The position numbers and the translations under genes were made by a program. Below, piece after piece: positions 16,363-24,956 of a stretch of DNA of 34,534 bases. Each line of letters begins with the position of its first letter. The stretch's first letter is position 1. The notes under the pieces are model-generated. The model did no database searches. It had not been told where the DNA came from and worked only from the letters and a program-made list of their open reading frames with translations. The DNA comes from Roseiarcus sp043784465 (lineage in GTDB: Bacteria; Pseudomonadota; Alphaproteobacteria; Rhizobiales; Beijerinckiaceae): positions 1 to 34,534 of the forward strand of contig JAYVYJ010000186.1 of the NCBI GenBank assembly GCA_043784465.1, in the 5' to 3' direction.

Positions 16363-17669
16363 GCGGCGCCCCCGGCGATCACGTGGAAGAACGACCCGCT
16401 GACGAGGCCGCGCCGCGCGCCCGCCGGAGCCTCGGGCGCGCCGTAGGCGTCGGTGACGGCCGCGAAGGCGTCGCCGCCAGAAGCCGAGACCGTCGCGTAA
16501 TGGAATTCGTGGCCGAGCCATTCCGCCCCGCGCGCCCCGAGCGGGCCGTCGGCGAGCAGCCGCGCGCGGCGATAGCCCAGCGTCATGCGGCGTTTGGCGA
16601 AGCTCGTCTCGACCGACAGAAGCCCCGCCATTTCGTGACGGCCCCCCTGCGCGTCCACGAGCCCCGCGCCCAGCGCCATGAAGCCCCCGCACTCGCCATG
16701 CACCGGCCTGGTTTCGGCGAACCTCCTGAGCCCGTCCCGAAAGCGGGACGCCGCCGCGAGGGGCCCCGCGTGCAGTTCGGGATAACCGCCCGGCAGCCAG
16801 CACACGTCCGCATTTTCGGGCGGGGCCTCGTCGGCGAGGGGCGAGAAGAACAGGATTTCGGCGCCCGCCGCCCGCCAGCCCGCCAGCAGATGCGGATAGA
16901 CGAAACTGAACGCCGCATCGCGCGCCATCGCGATACGCCCGCCCGGCGGCCGCAGGGGGCCGGCGACCTCTACGCCCGCCAGCGGCGCGACGCAGGCCAT
17001 CAGCGCGTCGAGGTCGACGTGCGCGGCCACGAAATCGCCGAGCGCATCGAGCCGCGCGTCGAGCGCGACGGTCTCCTGCGCCTGCACCAATCCCAAATGC
17101 CGCTCTGGCAGGCCTATCGAGCCGTCGCGCGGCAAGGCGCCCAGCACCGGCAGCCCCCGCGCTTCCAGCGCCTGCGAGCACAGCCGCCGGTGCCGCTCGC
17201 CGCCGACCTTGTTGAGCACAACCCCCGCCACCCGGACGCGCGAATCGAAATACGCGCAGCCCATCGCCACCGCCGCCGCCGTCTGCGCCTGCCCCGACAC
17301 GTCGAGCGCCAGCACCACCGGCAGGCCGAGTATGGCGGCGACGTCCGCTGAGGCGCCCGTCGCGCCTTCGGGCGACAGCGCCCCGTCGAACAGGCCCATG
17401 GACCCCTCGACGATCACCGTGTCGCCCCCGAGCGACTGAGCAAGCGCGCGGATGAACGGCGCCGGCATCGCCCAGGAATCCAGATTGACGCTTTCCCGCC
17501 CGCTGGCGGCGGCGAGGAAGGCGGCGTCGATATAGTCAGGCCCCGATTTCGCGGACGCCACCGCGACGCCCCGCCTCGCCAGCGCGCGCAAAAGCCCCAG
17601 CGTCAGCGTGGTCTTGCCTGAACCGGATCGCGCCGCGGCGATCATCAGACCCTGTTTTCGCGCGCTCAT
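16359..17669 (-). CDS. cobB: Cobyrinate / hydrogenobyrinate a,c-diamide synthase
   Basis: 436 residues. It amidates the a and c side chains of (hydrogeno)byrinic acid using glutamine and ATP in cobalamin synthesis. The N-terminal BioD-like domain has the P-loop AAARSGSGKTT (11-21) and SGPDYIDAAF (42-51); the C-terminal class-I glutamine amidotransferase domain has the nucleophile C327 in HGECGGFMALG and H390 in GHEFHYA. The start is the ATG at 17669 behind a GGGGAGG site; an in-frame extension to 17780 is Pro/Arg-rich and has no homologous look. It is coupled to bluB through a GTGA overlap. In Hyphomicrobiales the aerobic route (CobB, hydrogenobyrinate) is expected. I looked for a B12 box upstream and did not see one. 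Confidence 0.95.
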   Translation of the reverse strand: MSARKQGLMIAAARSGSGKTTLTLGLLRALARRGVAVASAKSGPDYIDAAFLAAASGRESVNLDSWAMPAPFIRALAQSLGGDTVIVEGSMGLFDGALSPEGATGASADVAAILGLPVVLALDVSGQAQTAAAVAMGCAYFDSRVRVAGVVLNKVGGERHRRLCSQALEARGLPVLGALPRDGSIGLPERHLGLVQAQETVALDARLDALGDFVAAHVDLDALMACVAPLAGVEVAGPLRPPGGRIAMARDAAFSFVYPHLLAGWRAAGAEILFFSPLADEAPPENADVCWLPGGYPELHAGPLAAASRFRDGLRRFAETRPVHGECGGFMALGAGLVDAQGGRHEMAGLLSVETSFAKRRMTLGYRRARLLADGPLGARGAEWLGHEFHYATVSASGGDAFAAVTDAYGAPEAPAGARRGLVSGSFFHVIAGGAA

Positions 17670-17753
17670 CCGCCTCCCCTTCAATCCCCTCCTAACGCTA
17701 GCGGGCCCCAGCGCCAACCTCGCGGGGGGCGAAGGGGGGGCTTTGAGGGAGGC

Positions 17754-17786
17754 CCCGCGCTTTGCGCGGGCGCGGGACAAGCCCGC
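17754..17786. repeat. Strong GC palindromes between ilvD-like gene and cobB
   Basis: A perfect hairpin CCCGCGC-TTT-GCGCGGG (17754-17770) is followed at once by GCGGG-ACAAG-CCCGC (17772-17786). They lie 84 bp or more upstream of the cobB start and within 91 bp of the stop of the ilvD-like gene, both on the minus strand. They may terminate the dehydratase transcript or belong to a dispersed palindromic repeat family. Their copy number elsewhere in the genome decides which. Confidence 0.45.
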
Positions 17787-17844
17787 GGGGATTTCCCGGT
17801 GAGGCGTCTTGTGGTTTGAGACGACGCTCGCGTTCTAGCCTCGA

Positions 17845-19566
17845 TCAGTAAATCTCCGGCTCCGGCACGGGGGCGCCGAAATCGGTGCGCAGGAAATCGA
17901 AATCGCAACCGTTCTCGGCCTGCTCGATATGGCGCGAGAACAGCCAGCCATAGCCGCGCTCGTATCGCGGTGTGGGCGGCGTCCAGGCAGCGCGGCGAGT
18001 GGAAAATTCGTCCGCGCTCAACGCCACGTCGAGCCGTCGCTCCGGTACGTCCAGCGTCACGATGTCGCCGGTGCGCACCAGCGCCAGCGGGCCGCCGATA
18101 TGGCTCTCGGGGCTGACATGCAGCACGCAGGCGCCGTAGGCGGTGCCGCTCATGCGCGCGTCGGAAATGCGCACCATGTCGCGCACGCCCTGCCGCAAAA
18201 GTTTTCTGGGGATCGGCAGCGCGCCCCATTCGGGCATGCCGGGGCCGCCCAGCGGCCCCGCCTCGCGCAGGATCAGCACGTGATCGGGCGTCACGTCGAG
18301 ATCGTCGCGGTCGATGACGGCCTTGAGGCCTGCGTAATTGTCGAACACCAGCGCCGGGCCGGTGTGGGTCAGCAAATGCGGCGCGGCGGCGGAAGGCTTG
18401 ATGACGGCGCCGCCGGGCGCCAGATTGCCGCGCAGTACGGCAAGCGCTCCCTCGTTGTAGATCGGCCGGTCGAGCGGACGGATGACGTCGTCGTTGTAAA
18501 CTTCCGCACCCTCCAGAATTTCCGCCCAACTATGTCCGGAGACGGTCGTCACGCTGAGATGCAGATGGTCCTTGAGCCGCGACATCAGACCCAGCAGCCC
18601 GCCAGCGTAGTAGAAATCCTCCATCAGATATGTGTCGCCGCTGGGGCGGATGTTGGCGATGACGGGGATCTTGCGGCTGGCGGCGTCGAAATGGTCGAGC
18701 GTGACGGCATGGCCCGCGCGACGCGCCATCGCGACGATGTGGATGACGGCGTTGGTCGAGCAGCCCATCGCCATCGCGACCGTTATCGCATTGCGATAGG
18801 CGCTCTCGGTCTGGATCTTGTCGGGCGTCAGACCCTCGCCGACCATGCCGACGATGCGCCGTCCCGCCGCCGAACACATGCGAATATGCTCGGAATCCGC
18901 GGCCAATATCGAGGACGCGCCAGGCAGCGTCATGCCCAAGACGTCGGCCAGCGCGGTCATGGTGGAAGCGGTGCCCATCGTCATGCACACGCCGTAAGAG
19001 CGCGCGATGCCGTCCTCCATGCGCCGCCAGTCGACGTCGGAGACGTTGCCCGCGCGGCGCTCCTCCCAATATTTGATGGCGTCCGAGCCTGAGCCCAGAG
19101 TGCGGCCGCGAAAATTGCCGCGCAGCATCGGGCCGGCGGGGACGTAGATCGCGGGCACGTTGGCGCTGGTGGCGCCGAGCAGCAGGCCGGGCGTCGTCTT
19201 GTCGCAGCCGCCCATCAGCACCACGCCGTCGAGCGGATGCGACCGGATCAACTCCTCCGTCTCCATCGCGAGGAAATTGCGGTAGAGCATGGTCGTCGGC
19301 TTGACCTCGACCTCCGACAGCGAGATCGCGGGCAACTCCACCGGGAAACCGCCGGCCTGAAGCACGCCGCGTTTGACGTCCTCCACGCGGGTCTTGAAAT
19401 GAGAATGGCACTGGTTGATGTCGGACCAGGTGTTGATGACGCCAATAACGGGGCGGCCCATATATTCTTCGCGCGCGTATCCCATCTGCGCCATGCGCGA
19501 ACGCTGGCCGAAGGAGCGGAAATCGTCGGGATCGAACCAGCGGGTCGAGCGCGGGTTGAGTTTCAT
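17845..19566 (-). CDS. IlvD/Edd family dehydratase, sugar-acid (pentonate) type
   Basis: 573 residues from an ATG with a clear AGGAGG. Members remove water from 2,3-dihydroxy acids using an Fe-S cluster and Mg2+. The cluster cysteines are C53 (NQCHSHF), C121 (GGCDKTTPG) and C194 (GVCMTMGTAST); their spacing of 68 and 73 is the same as I recall for Rhizobium L-arabinonate dehydratase (59, 127, 200). The catalytic serine region is SDARMSGTAYGACVLHVSPE. The opening RWFDPDDFRSFGQRSRM and the RKIPVIANIRPSG segment resemble aldonate dehydratases more than the branched-chain IlvD, so I do not assign ilvD. No other sugar-catabolic gene lies beside it; its divergent neighbour (59 bp away) is a PhnD-like binding protein. 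Candidate substrates are L-arabinonate, D-xylonate or related acids. Confidence 0.85.
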   Translation of the reverse strand: MKLNPRSTRWFDPDDFRSFGQRSRMAQMGYAREEYMGRPVIGVINTWSDINQCHSHFKTRVEDVKRGVLQAGGFPVELPAISLSEVEVKPTTMLYRNFLAMETEELIRSHPLDGVVLMGGCDKTTPGLLLGATSANVPAIYVPAGPMLRGNFRGRTLGSGSDAIKYWEERRAGNVSDVDWRRMEDGIARSYGVCMTMGTASTMTALADVLGMTLPGASSILAADSEHIRMCSAAGRRIVGMVGEGLTPDKIQTESAYRNAITVAMAMGCSTNAVIHIVAMARRAGHAVTLDHFDAASRKIPVIANIRPSGDTYLMEDFYYAGGLLGLMSRLKDHLHLSVTTVSGHSWAEILEGAEVYNDDVIRPLDRPIYNEGALAVLRGNLAPGGAVIKPSAAAPHLLTHTGPALVFDNYAGLKAVIDRDDLDVTPDHVLILREAGPLGGPGMPEWGALPIPRKLLRQGVRDMVRISDARMSGTAYGACVLHVSPESHIGGPLALVRTGDIVTLDVPERRLDVALSADEFSTRRAAWTPPTPRYERGYGWLFSRHIEQAENGCDFDFLRTDFGAPVPEPEIY

Positions 19567-19625
19567 GGCGAGCGTCCTCCTGAGGCTAGACACTAGACGT
19601 CCTTTGGCTGAGAAGAAACGTCCTG

Positions 19626-20405
19626 ATGTTCGCCGCTCTGCCTATGTACGATTTTTCCTGGGTTCGCGCCGCAACCGACCGCATGTGGGCGACGATCCGG
19701 GACGGCCTGCGCGCACGGGGAATTTACGCGCCCGAGCTTTTGACGCGCGACGGCGGCCTGCATGAAATCTGGGGCCATGAAGGGCTGCTGCTCGGACAGA
19801 CCTGCGGCTATCCCTATTGGAAGTCGCTGCGTCGCAAGGCGGAGATTGTCGCAACGCCGATCTACGGCTTTGCCGGTTGCGAGGGACCCAATCACCGCAG
19901 TTTCCTCATCGCCCGCCGCGACGATTCGCGAACCGCTCTGCGGGAGTTTCGCGGCGACCGCGTCGCCGTCAACGGGTTCGACAGCAATACGGGGATGAAC
20001 CTGTTGCGCGCCAGCGTCGCGCCGCTGGCGGGCGGCGAACCGTTCTTCGCCGACGTCGTCGAGACCGGCGCCCACGCCCTGAGCGTCGTCGCCGTTGGGG
20101 AGGCGCGCGCCGATATCGCCGCCGTGGACTGCGTGAGCTACGCTTTGCTGGCGCGGGGCGCCTCGCAACTGATCGCTCAGGTGAAGATCATCGGCGAGAC
20201 GCCCGCGTCCCCCGCCCTGCCCTTCATCGCCAGCCGCGCGCTGCCCGCAGAAACGCGGGCGGCGGTGCGTCAGGCGTTGCGCGACCTGCCGCCGTTCCCG
20301 GAACTGGGCCTCGCCGGCGTCGCCTTCCTGCCTGAAACCGCCTATGCTCGCGTGGAAGAGATCGAGCGCGAGGCCATCTCGGCGGGCTACCCCCGCTTGG
20401 CATGA
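19626..20405 (+). CDS. PhnD/SsuA/transferrin-like substrate-binding protein, no signal peptide
   Basis: 259 residues. The pattern fits the phosphonate-binding PhnD superfamily: LPMYDF at the start, WGHEGLLLGQTCGYPY (about 49-64), then VATPIYGFAGCEGPNHRSFL, VAVNGFDSNTGMNLLR and a second lobe with GEARADIAAVDCVSYALL. Unlike transport binding proteins there is no signal peptide or lipobox, so it is probably cytoplasmic and not part of an importer; no ABC permease or ATPase is nearby. Such solitary proteins are frequent in rhizobial genomes, with no proven function known to me. The first ATG (19626) has a weak site; MYDF at residue 7 is an alternative. It is divergent from the sugar-acid dehydratase, which suggests shared control. 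Confidence 0.78.
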   Translation: MFAALPMYDFSWVRAATDRMWATIRDGLRARGIYAPELLTRDGGLHEIWGHEGLLLGQTCGYPYWKSLRRKAEIVATPIYGFAGCEGPNHRSFLIARRDDSRTALREFRGDRVAVNGFDSNTGMNLLRASVAPLAGGEPFFADVVETGAHALSVVAVGEARADIAAVDCVSYALLARGASQLIAQVKIIGETPASPALPFIASRALPAETRAAVRQALRDLPPFPELGLAGVAFLPETAYARVEEIEREAISAGYPRLA

Positions 20406-20452
20406 CCCCGCACTTGGTTTACACATAAACGAATTACCTCAGGGAGAACGTC

Positions 20453-21649
20453 ATGGACTTAAGGTTCAGCGCCGAAGAGGTCGCGTTCCGGGCGCAAGTG
20501 CGTGATTTCGTCGAGCAGAACCTGCCCGCCTCGATCCGCGACAAGCTGGCGGGCGGCCATCACCCTTCCAAGGACGACATCGTCGCCTGGACGCGCATTC
20601 TGCACGCAAAGGGCTGGGGTGCGCCGCATTGGCCGGTGGAATATGGCGGCACAGGCTGGGACGCGATCCGGCTTTCGATCTTCACCGACGAAATCCAGCG
20701 CGCCAATGCGCCGGAATCGCTGGCGTTCGGCACCAGCATGGTCGGGCCGGTGATCTACACGTTCGGCAATCCCGAGCAAAAGGCGCGTTTCCTGCCGCGC
20801 ATCCTCGATATCAGCGACTGGTGGTGCCAGGGCTTTTCGGAACCCGGCGCAGGGTCTGACCTCGCGGGTTTGCGCACCAAGGCGGAACGCGTGGGCGACG
20901 AGTGGGTGCTCAACGGGCAGAAGACCTGGACGACGCTGGCACAGTACGCCGACTGGATTTTCGTGCTGGCGCGCACCGACGCCAGCGTCAAGAAGCAGGA
21001 GGGCATCTCGTTCTTCCTGTGCGACATGAAGACGCCGGGCGTCACCGTGCGGCCGATCCAGACCATCGACGGCGGCTTTGAGGTCAACGAAGTGTTCTTC
21101 GACAATGTGCGGATCCCGGCCGGGAATCTCGTTGGTCAGGAAAACAAAGGCTGGGATTACGCGAAATTTTTGCTCTCCAACGAGCGCAACGGCATCGCGC
21201 GCGTCGGCGTCTCCAAGGCCCGGCTCGCCAAAATTCGCCGGCTCGCCTCGCTGGCCGTCTATGGCGACAAGCCGAAGATGGACGATCCCGTGTTCCGCAT
21301 GAAACTTGCGGCGGCGGAGGTCGATCTCAAGGCGCTGGAGATGACGCAGATGCGCGTGATCGCCGCCAGCCGCACGCAGCTCAAGGGCGCGCCCAACCCG
21401 ATGTCCTCGGTGTTGAAGATCAAGGGTTCGGAGATCCAGCAGACGACCACGGAATTGCTGATGGACGTCGTCGGGCCTTACGCGCTCCCCTACAGCGAGC
21501 ATGGCGACCGCTGGAACGAGCCCGCCATCGGGCCGGATTGGGCCTCGACCATCGCGCCGACCTATTTCAACACGCGCAAGGTTTCGATCTACGGCGGATC
21601 GAACGAAATCCAGCGCAACATCATCGCCAAAGCGATATTGGGGCTTTGA
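20453..21649 (+). CDS. Acyl-CoA dehydrogenase, PimC-like large subunit
   Basis: 398 residues. FAD-dependent alpha,beta-desaturation of an acyl-CoA thioester is expected. Family marks are GWGAPHWPVEYGGTGWDAI (54-72), the FAD/substrate loop WCQGFSEPGAGSDLAGL (124-140), LNGQKTWTTLAQYADWIF (153-170) and the C-terminal YGGSNEIQRNIIAKAILGL. The medium-chain-type catalytic Glu after the Tyr of this last motif is replaced by Gly. E244 in LSNERNGIA is in the position used by isovaleryl-CoA dehydrogenase-like members, so it is the probable base. The sequence resembles the large subunit of pimeloyl-CoA dehydrogenase, but no other pim gene is present, so the substrate is open. A strong AGGGAGAA site precedes the ATG. 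The small subunit gene starts 5 bp after the stop. Confidence 0.9.
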   Translation: MDLRFSAEEVAFRAQVRDFVEQNLPASIRDKLAGGHHPSKDDIVAWTRILHAKGWGAPHWPVEYGGTGWDAIRLSIFTDEIQRANAPESLAFGTSMVGPVIYTFGNPEQKARFLPRILDISDWWCQGFSEPGAGSDLAGLRTKAERVGDEWVLNGQKTWTTLAQYADWIFVLARTDASVKKQEGISFFLCDMKTPGVTVRPIQTIDGGFEVNEVFFDNVRIPAGNLVGQENKGWDYAKFLLSNERNGIARVGVSKARLAKIRRLASLAVYGDKPKMDDPVFRMKLAAAEVDLKALEMTQMRVIAASRTQLKGAPNPMSSVLKIKGSEIQQTTTELLMDVVGPYALPYSEHGDRWNEPAIGPDWASTIAPTYFNTRKVSIYGGSNEIQRNIIAKAILGL

Positions 21650-21654
21650 GGCGC

Positions 21655-22791
21655 ATGGACTTCGATCTCAGCCCCGAACAACAGCAGATCGCCGACAATC
21701 TGGCGCGCGTGCTGAAGGACAAATACGGCTTCGAGGCCCGCAAGGGCTATGGCGCGCAGCCGCATGGCTATTCGCCGGACCTGTGGCGCCAGTACGCCGA
21801 TCTCGGCCTGCTCGGCGCTCCGTTTGCGGAGGAGGACGGCGGCTATGGCGGCGGCGCGGTCGAGATCATGCTGACGCAAGAGGCGTTCGGCCGCGCGCTG
21901 GCGCTTGAGCCTTATCTGGCCAGCGTCGTGCTGGTGGGAAGCGCGCTGCGCCACGGCGCCGGCCCCGAACAGCGCGCCGGGTTGGTCCCCGAGATCGCCA
22001 GCGGCGAGACCACGCTGGCGCTCGCCCATGGCGAGCCGCAATCGGGCTGGAACCCGCATGACGTGAAAACAACCGCGCGGGCAGCGGACGGCGGATTCGT
22101 GCTCGACGGCGAGAAGGGCCTCGTGCTGAACGGCGACAGCGCCGCCAAGCTGATCGTGCTGGCGCGGGTCTCGGGCGGCCAGCGCGATGTTCAGGGCCTC
22201 GGCTTCTTTCTGGTGGACGCCAAGGCGCCAGGCGTAACGCTGCGCGGCTATCCCACGCAGGACGGGCGCCGCGCGGCGGAAATCACGTTGTCGGGCGTGA
22301 AGGCCAAGGCGCTCGGCGAGCCTGGCGAGGCGGGGCCGGCGATGACCCGCGTCATCGAGGACGCCATTGCAGCTTTGTGCGCGGAGGCGGTCGGCGCGAT
22401 GGCGGAAGCCGTCGAGATGACGACCGAATATATGAAAACGCGCAAGCAATTCGGCATCGCCATCGGCTCGTTTCAGGCGTTGCAGCATCGCGCGTCCGAC
22501 ATGGTGGTGGCGCTCGAACAGGCGCGCAGCATGATGTATCTGGCCGCCATGGCGACCAGCGAGACGGACGCCTCCTCGCGAGCGCAGTCGATCAGCGCGG
22601 CCAAGGCGCAGATCGGGCGGTCGGCCAAATTCATCGGCCAGCAGGCGACGCAATTGCATGGCGGCATTGCCATGACCTGGGAATACAAGCTCGGCCATCT
22701 GTTCAAACGGCTGACGATGATCGACATGGCCTATGGCGACGCCGATCATCATCTGGCCAAGATCGCGGGAGGCGAGAGCCTGTTCAACTAA
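21655..22791 (+). CDS. Acyl-CoA dehydrogenase, PimD-like small subunit
   Basis: 378 residues from the ATG at 21655; a longer open frame upstream only overlaps the preceding gene. The N-terminal helical domain opens with MDFDLSPEQQQIADNLARVL and contains LGLLGAPFAEEDGGYGGGAV (about 51-70). The middle domain shows LALAHGEPQSGWNP where active enzymes have T/S-EP-x-x-GSD, so the FAD loop is degenerate. The C-terminal domain has the conserved KTRKQFGIAIGSFQALQHR (about 261-279) and QATQLHGGIAMTWEY, without a YEGT-type Glu. This matches the less active partner of heteromeric acyl-CoA dehydrogenases such as PimC/PimD or the mycobacterial FadE pairs, where both chains build one active unit. Tight coupling to the large subunit supports a heterotetramer. 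Confidence 0.88.
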   Translation: MDFDLSPEQQQIADNLARVLKDKYGFEARKGYGAQPHGYSPDLWRQYADLGLLGAPFAEEDGGYGGGAVEIMLTQEAFGRALALEPYLASVVLVGSALRHGAGPEQRAGLVPEIASGETTLALAHGEPQSGWNPHDVKTTARAADGGFVLDGEKGLVLNGDSAAKLIVLARVSGGQRDVQGLGFFLVDAKAPGVTLRGYPTQDGRRAAEITLSGVKAKALGEPGEAGPAMTRVIEDAIAALCAEAVGAMAEAVEMTTEYMKTRKQFGIAIGSFQALQHRASDMVVALEQARSMMYLAAMATSETDASSRAQSISAAKAQIGRSAKFIGQQATQLHGGIAMTWEYKLGHLFKRLTMIDMAYGDADHHLAKIAGGESLFN

Positions 22792-22957
22792 AGGGCGGGC
22801 TTCCGCAACAGGGCTTACGAGAGCCACAGGCGCTGAAGCCTCGCGACAGGTTGAGGCGCCAAGCAGGGACGCCGAGGCAAGTTGGCGGCCCCTTTGTTGT
22901 AACGTCGCTGTGTTGTGGTGCGTAATCCGCGGCTGGGAAGCGGAAACGGGAGCGCCC

Positions 22958-24589
22958 ATGCAAACTGTCCTGTTGCCGTTCACGCCGCGCTACGTCGCGC
23001 TGACCCTCGCATGGTTTTTGACCTTCGCCTTCGGCTCGCTGATTGGCGGCGACATGTTTTCGCGCTGGGACATTCCGTTAGCGATCGCGTTTTTCGCCTT
23101 CCTGTTTCTGGGCGTGCTGGGCATACGCGATCTCATCCAGACCCGACATTCGGTGCTGCGCACTTACCCCATCTCCGCGCATCTGCGGTTTTTGCTGGAA
23201 CATATCCGCCCGGAGATGCGGCAATATTTCTTCGAGAGCGAGACCGACGGGCTGCCCTTCAGCCGCACCCAGCGCGCTATCGTCTATCAGCGCGCCAAAA
23301 TGCAACTCGACAAACGCCCGTTCGGCACTCAACTCGACACCAACAAGCTAGGCTTCGAATGGCTGCGTCATTCGATGGCGCCGGCGGACGTGAGCCGCGA
23401 CGCCTTCCGCATCGCCATCGGCGGGTCCGAATGTCGCCAGCCCTATGGGGCGAGCGTGTTCAACATCTCGGCCATGAGCTTCGGTTCGCTGAGCGCCAAT
23501 GCGATCCGGGCGCTCAACCGGGGCGCCAGGCTCGGCGGCTTCGCCCATGACACGGGGGAAGGCGGGTATAGCCCGCACCACAAGGAAGGCGGCGGCGACA
23601 TCATCTGGGAACTGGGCTCCGGCTATTTCGGTTGCCGAAGGCCAGACGGCGGGTTCGACCCGGACAAATTCGCCGCCGCCGCCGTCAACGCCCAGATCAA
23701 AATGATCGAGATCAAGCTGAGTCAGGGCGCCAAGCCCGGCCACGGCGGCGTGCTGCCGGGCGCGAAAGTGACCGCCGAAATCGCCGCCATACGCGGAATA
23801 CAGGAAGGCCAGGACTGCCTCTCGCCCGCCCGCCACGGCGCGTTCTCCACGCCGCTCGAATTGTGCGGCTTCATCGCGCGCCTGCGCGAGCTTTCCGGCG
23901 GCAAGCCGGTCGGCTTCAAGCTGTGCATCGGTCAGCCGTGGGAGTTTCTGGGCGTCGCCAAGGCCATGCTGGAGACGGGAATCTATCCCGATTTCATCGT
24001 CGTCGACGGCAAGGAGGGCGGCACCGGCGCTGCGCCTCTGGAATTCGCCGACCACATTGGCGCGCCGCTCCGCGAGGGCCTCGTGTTCGTGCGCGACGTG
24101 CTCAACGGCATCGGCGCCAAGGACCGCATAAGGATCGGCTGCGCGGGCAAGATCGTCACTGCCTTCGACATGGCGGTGGCGTTCGCGCTGGGCGCCGACT
24201 GGTGCAACAGCGCGCGCGGCTTCATGTTCTCGCTGGGCTGCATCCAATCGCTGTCTTGCCACACCGACCGCTGCCCCACCGGCGTCGCGACGCAGGACCC
24301 GGCGCGGTCGCGGGCGCTGGTGGTCGAAGACAAGACGACGCGCGTGTTCAACTTTCACCGCGCGATGCTGCATTCCCTGGCCGAAATCACGGCGGCGGCG
24401 GGCCTCGCCCACCCGCAGGATTTCCGCCCCGAACATTTCGTGCGTCGCGTGTCGGAGCAGGACGTGATGTCGTTCGCCGAACTTTATCCGCCGCTGTCTA
24501 AGGGGGCGCTGCTGGGGGAGATCGCAGACGCGAAATGGCGGCGGCTGTGGGAGATGGCGTCTGCGGATTCGTTTGCTATGGCGACGTGA
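22958..24589 (+). CDS. Membrane-tethered glutamate-synthase-like FMN/[3Fe-4S] protein
   Basis: 543 residues. It begins with two hydrophobic segments (about 7-28 and 36-55; ALTLAWFLTFAFGSLI, LAIAFFAFLFLGVLGI), then a soluble domain homologous to the FMN-binding synthase domain of GltB. The marks are ISAMSFGSLSANAIRALNRG, GGFAHDTGEGGYSPHH, KLSQGAKPGHGGVLPG, VVDGKEGGTGAAPLEFAD and a cluster motif C-x5-C-x4-C in LGCIQSLSCHTDRCPTGVA. The glutaminase domain and the beta-helix domain of true GOGAT are missing, and no gltD lies nearby, so it is not a complete glutamate synthase; an electron-transfer or ammonia-dependent reaction at the membrane is possible. The ATG at 22958 is chosen because upstream in-frame residues are Arg/Ala-rich and not homologous. 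The 166-bp gap before it may hold its own promoter. Confidence 0.87.
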   Translation: MQTVLLPFTPRYVALTLAWFLTFAFGSLIGGDMFSRWDIPLAIAFFAFLFLGVLGIRDLIQTRHSVLRTYPISAHLRFLLEHIRPEMRQYFFESETDGLPFSRTQRAIVYQRAKMQLDKRPFGTQLDTNKLGFEWLRHSMAPADVSRDAFRIAIGGSECRQPYGASVFNISAMSFGSLSANAIRALNRGARLGGFAHDTGEGGYSPHHKEGGGDIIWELGSGYFGCRRPDGGFDPDKFAAAAVNAQIKMIEIKLSQGAKPGHGGVLPGAKVTAEIAAIRGIQEGQDCLSPARHGAFSTPLELCGFIARLRELSGGKPVGFKLCIGQPWEFLGVAKAMLETGIYPDFIVVDGKEGGTGAAPLEFADHIGAPLREGLVFVRDVLNGIGAKDRIRIGCAGKIVTAFDMAVAFALGADWCNSARGFMFSLGCIQSLSCHTDRCPTGVATQDPARSRALVVEDKTTRVFNFHRAMLHSLAEITAAAGLAHPQDFRPEHFVRRVSEQDVMSFAELYPPLSKGALLGEIADAKWRRLWEMASADSFAMAT

Positions 24590-24940
24590 AGCGGATTTCT
24601 TAAAACCAAACCCAATCTAACATTGCGTACCATGACTTCTCGTGAATACGGCGGGGGAACCCGGGCTGTTGATCCTCCACAAGCAGGGTGCGCAATTCCG
24701 TCGCCGTTGCACTTTCCAGCGCGTCAAGATGCGAACTCTCGAACTGCGCGGCGCGTGCGAGCAGCACCGAGCGCAGATCGGGCGGCTCATGTGGCTTTTC
24801 AAGGCTTATCGGTTGTTGGGGTGGATTGTCCGGCCTGGACAAGCCACCGGCCCATGGGTTAAGTGGCGCATCCCGGTAGCGGGAAGCAGAGCTGCAACAA
24901 TCAGCCGCTCCGAACCATCGGCGCTACGGACCTGACTTCT
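24590..24940. other. Gene-poor remnant region
   Basis: About 350 bp after the FMN protein with no supportable gene. It is locally less GC-rich at its start (tcttaaaaccaaacccaatc). Short open frames exist on both strands, one of about 80 codons on the minus strand from a TTG at 24842, but none has a good start, a family resemblance or codon support. Together with the broken toxin-antitoxin genes downstream it looks like decaying or transferred DNA. Confidence 0.45.
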
Positions 24941-24956
24941 GACGTTGTTGAAAGAA

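Noticed and set aside
15724..17181. A 485-codon minus-strand frame running through cobB into bluB
   Set aside because: Only the last 212 codons are BluB. The upstream part is cobB read in another frame, Arg/Ala/Gly-rich without homology.
17670..17844. Cobalamin riboswitch before cobB
   Set aside because: No B12-box-like sequence was found on the minus strand. The region is dominated by simple GC palindromes.
24600..24842. An 80-codon minus-strand ORF
   Set aside because: TTG start without a ribosome binding site, no recognised domain, located in decayed DNA.
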